A stretch of DNA of 64,000 bases from JBBQTQ01 sp038213135 (GTDB taxonomy: Bacteria; Actinomycetota; Thermoleophilia; Gaiellales; Gaiellaceae): assembly GCA_038213135.1 (NCBI GenBank), contig JBBQTQ010000003.1, positions 1 through 64,000 on the forward strand, written 5' to 3'. The position numbers and the translations under genes are program-made. Position 1 is the first letter of the stretch. Every line of letters starts with the position of its first letter. The notes under the pieces are model-generated. The model was not told the DNA's origin and searched no databases. It saw only the letters and a list, made by a program, of their open reading frames with translations. Below, one piece after another: positions 61,732 to 64,000 of this stretch.

Positions 61732-64000
61732 GTGACGACTCTCACACCCGAGCAGAAGAAGAAGCTCGCGACGCTCCAGGCGGCCATCGACGGGTATGGC
61801 GCGATCTATCGAAAGCTGCGTCAGGCGAGCGACCTTGCCAAGTATCTGGCCAACAAGGGTTCGCAGGCCGATGAGCTGATCCTCACCGGGCCGGTGCTGC
61901 GCACCATCATCGAGCGAGTCCTCGGCTTCCCGCCTGGCTCATACCTGGAGCAGCTCGGCAAGTCCGGGAAGAAGCCGGACTTCACGCCCGACGACCTCCT
62001 GGCTCATCCCTTCGTGTTCGACTCGAAGAGCTCGGACGAGAACCTGCTCAAGCACGAAGCCCAGATTCGCGGCTACATGACTCAGCGGCGGCTCGACTTC
62101 GGAATCCTCTTCAACCTCAGAGAGTTCCGAGTCCTTCGAGCCCACGCGACGGGCTTCGACGAGGCTCTCTCGTTCCACGTCCTGCCGCTCTGGCAGCTTG
62201 CCCGCGGCGAGGCACTGCCGGCCACCGAGCTCGACCGCTTCATGGCGTTCTGCCAGACGTTCGGCCACCAGACGCTGACTCTGGAGGAGAAGGTCGTTCG
62301 GATCGCCGATCAGCCGAGCTGGTCGCAACGGCTGAAGCAGGAGGACCTCAGAGTTGACGTCGACGATCTCGTCGAACGCCTTCGTCGCCTCTCGGTTCGT
62401 CTCGCGGAGGACGCCGGAGCGATCGTGATCGAGCTCGATCACCTGCTGGACGCAGAGCCTTCGCGAGAGAGAAGGCTGCTCGAGGAGCTCCAGCTGCTCG
62501 CGAACGACCTCGCACCGGGAACCGGTCCGGCCGAGCTACCGGAGAAGGTCAAGGCGTGGAGATCGACGGAGGGGCTGCCGGCCCACAGCTGGCGCCAGTA
62601 CCTCCTGCGCGTCGCCTATCTCGCGCTGACGCGGATCCTCCTCTACCGCGCCTGGGAGGATGTCCAGTTCGTCGAGTCCTACCTGCACGACGGCGGCTTC
62701 GAGCTCTGGTACGAGCGGAAGCACAACGACGCGCGGAAAGTGCTCGACGAAGCCTTCCTCCACGGCTACCAGCAGTACCCCTGGCTGTTCGGGCGCGAGA
62801 ACAACTACGACTGGTACCACCCCCGCGAGGAGGCTCTCGTCGACGTGCTCTACGCGCTGGCACCCGAGCCGCTCGGAAAGCTCGATGCGGACGTGCTCGG
62901 CGCGCTGTACGAGACCTACGTCGAGGCCATCGACCGCGACCGTCTCGGACAGTTCTTCACGCCGCGCAGCGTGGTCAGGTTCATGCTCGACCGCGCCGGT
63001 TTCCGGGAGGATCGCGGCGACGGCGTCTTCCGGATCGAGGGCGACGAGCGGAAGCCCAAGCAGGTGCTCGACTTCGCCACGGGCTCGGGCGGCTTTCTCG
63101 TCGAGGCGGCTCGCCGCATCATCGACGCGGTTCAGCCGGACGAGGCGAAGAGCCTCCGTGAGGCGCTGACGGCCATCGTCGCCGGGTTCACCGGCGGCGA
63201 GATCAGTCCCTTCCCTTACTACCTGACCGAGGTGAACCTGCTGCTCCAGGTCTCCCGGCTGCTCGGGCCGCTGCGGGCTGCCGAGCACCATGCTGTCGCG
63301 TCTTTCGGGGCTCTCGGCGTGCTCCCCGTTGACACGCTTTCGGCGAAGAGTGCGGCAGCAGCGAGCCTGGATGTGAAGCCCGAACTGCGGTCGGACCTGG
63401 CCGAGCTCCCGGACGACGATCGGATCGGGCTCGTTCCACTGACGGGCGAGAAACGCGACGTCTATCGCGAGCGCCTGCGGCAGGACGGGTTCTTCGACCT
63501 GGTCGTCGGCAATCCGCCCTACGTCAGCGAGGCGAACAACAAGCCGCTGTTCGACCGCCTCCGCAAGATCGCCGCTTGGAAAGGCATCTACCGAGGGAAG
63601 ACCGACTACCTCTACTACTTCCTCTGGCTCGCCGTCGAGAAGGTCAAGCCCGGCGGCCGGTTTTGTGTGATCACGCCCGCCGGCTGGATGAACGCCGGCG
63701 CCGCCGCCTTCCTGCGCGAGAAGCTCGCCGGCGAGCTACGGCTCGACGAGCTATTCCTTTTCGGCAGTTACCGGCTCTTCGCGACCGAGAGCAGCGCGCC
63801 AACGCCGACGGTGGAGAGCGCGATCCTCGTCGCGACGAAGACCCGCGCCCGCGTGACCCACAAGCTGCGAGTGGTCGCGCTCGAAGACGAGAGCGCGGCT
63901 CCGGCCGATCGTGACGAGCTGCTCGCCGAGCTGACGCGCCGCGCACGTGGAAAGCCGGGCCGGAAGAGCGGGATTCACGTCCACGATGTGCTTCAGAGCG
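61732..64000 (+). CDS. Type IIG restriction-modification enzyme (N6-adenine), partial
   Basis: At least 756 codons, open at the right edge with no stop. An N-terminal region has a PD-(D/E)xK-like set (KKPDF near residue 81, FVFDSKSSDE near 95, then QIRGYMTQRRLDFGILFN), a candidate nuclease. Helical sequence follows (~150-400). The methyltransferase has GQFFTPRSVVRFML (~406), motif I LDFATGSGGFLVEAARR (~445) and motif IV NPPY at 594-597, typical of N6-adenine enzymes. YYLTEVNLLLQVSRLLG and VITPAGWMN also fit. The target-recognition part lies beyond the window. GTG at 61732; an AGTCT/AGACT inverted repeat overlaps the start region. Confidence 0.85.
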   Translation, partial: MTTLTPEQKKKLATLQAAIDGYGAIYRKLRQASDLAKYLANKGSQADELILTGPVLRTIIERVLGFPPGSYLEQLGKSGKKPDFTPDDLLAHPFVFDSKSSDENLLKHEAQIRGYMTQRRLDFGILFNLREFRVLRAHATGFDEALSFHVLPLWQLARGEALPATELDRFMAFCQTFGHQTLTLEEKVVRIADQPSWSQRLKQEDLRVDVDDLVERLRRLSVRLAEDAGAIVIELDHLLDAEPSRERRLLEELQLLANDLAPGTGPAELPEKVKAWRSTEGLPAHSWRQYLLRVAYLALTRILLYRAWEDVQFVESYLHDGGFELWYERKHNDARKVLDEAFLHGYQQYPWLFGRENNYDWYHPREEALVDVLYALAPEPLGKLDADVLGALYETYVEAIDRDRLGQFFTPRSVVRFMLDRAGFREDRGDGVFRIEGDERKPKQVLDFATGSGGFLVEAARRIIDAVQPDEAKSLREALTAIVAGFTGGEISPFPYYLTEVNLLLQVSRLLGPLRAAEHHAVASFGALGVLPVDTLSAKSAAAASLDVKPELRSDLAELPDDDRIGLVPLTGEKRDVYRERLRQDGFFDLVVGNPPYVSEANNKPLFDRLRKIAAWKGIYRGKTDYLYYFLWLAVEKVKPGGRFCVITPAGWMNAGAAAFLREKLAGELRLDELFLFGSYRLFATESSAPTPTVESAILVATKTRARVTHKLRVVALEDESAAPADRDELLAELTRRARGKPGRKSGIHVHDVLQS

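Noticed and set aside
61717..61750. AGTCT/AGACT repeats as a restriction-modification C-box
   Set aside because: No controller-type HTH gene is visible nearby, so only noted with the Type IIG gene.

Overview
The window is high-GC bacterial DNA with strongly G/C-biased third codon positions, many GTG/TTG starts and dense gene packing. It carries whiA, a HemQ/chlorite-dismutase-type protein, class II FBPase (GlpX) and two perfect actinobacterial/Gram-positive-type LexA boxes. This points to an actinomycete-lineage organism, probably a deep branch such as Thermoleophilia; that placement is inference from gene content. No plasmid, phage, integrase or CRISPR array was seen.

Layout. 0-0.6 kb: end of an rRNA operon (23S 3' end, 5S, terminator). 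0.6-6.7 kb: GNAT and HtpX-like protease, histidine phosphatase, SDR, dGTPase, DNA primase and a small convergent gene. 6.9-8.6 kb: TPP riboswitch with thiG-thiS-thiE, then tRNA-Asn. 8.6-16 kb: a large secreted SBBP propeller protein broken by an in-frame TAA, a PHM-like/cupredoxin two-copper-site secreted protein, a secreted subtilase and tRNA-Leu. 17-26 kb: aminotransferase, Bcp peroxiredoxin, HemQ, a secreted glycosidase-like protein, uvrC, pruA and ogt. 26.4-32.7 kb: whiA-gap-pgk-tpiA-gpmI, with dodecin between pgk and tpiA. 32.8-41 kb: ECF-type sigma factor, phosphoesterase, Ste24-like protease, K-channel-like protein, argS, glpX, class I aldolase and tRNA-Gly. 41-51 kb: mostly reverse-strand membrane and envelope genes (PrsW-like, CorA, a GT2 glycosyltransferase) and a 948-residue protein joining a thioester-like adhesin head, four Ig-like repeats and a C-terminal sortase domain. 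51-57 kb: tRNA-Arg, the dgcA/dgcN pair, a second glycosidase-like paralogue, a 162-bp palindrome and tandem M29 aminopeptidases. 57-64 kb: a decayed zinc-finger/HTH gene, an SOS-controlled LysM mini-protein, RNase Z, methyltransferases and a large Type IIG restriction-modification gene running off the right edge.

How the genes work together. Most enzymes of lower glycolysis/gluconeogenesis (fba, tpi, gap, pgk, gpmI, glpX) lie within about 13 kb. The thiamine-thiazole genes form a riboswitch-led operon. dgcA and dgcN probably act together on N-acetyl-D-glutamate. The secreted proteins (SBBP, copper protein, subtilase, two glycosidase-like proteins, adhesin-sortase) suggest a free-living bacterium with an elaborate cell surface.

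Genome-style observations. Many first-in-operon genes have a TANNNT-type -10 box only 6-10 nt before the start codon, which implies leaderless mRNAs. Several convergent gene pairs share one CTAG as overlapping stop codons. Short GC-rich palindromes recur between genes and twice appear to have been absorbed into coding sequence (gpmI, ogt). The most interesting items are the adhesin-sortase fusion, the LexA-box/LysM gene, the PHM-cupredoxin fusion and the two kinds of long hairpin element.
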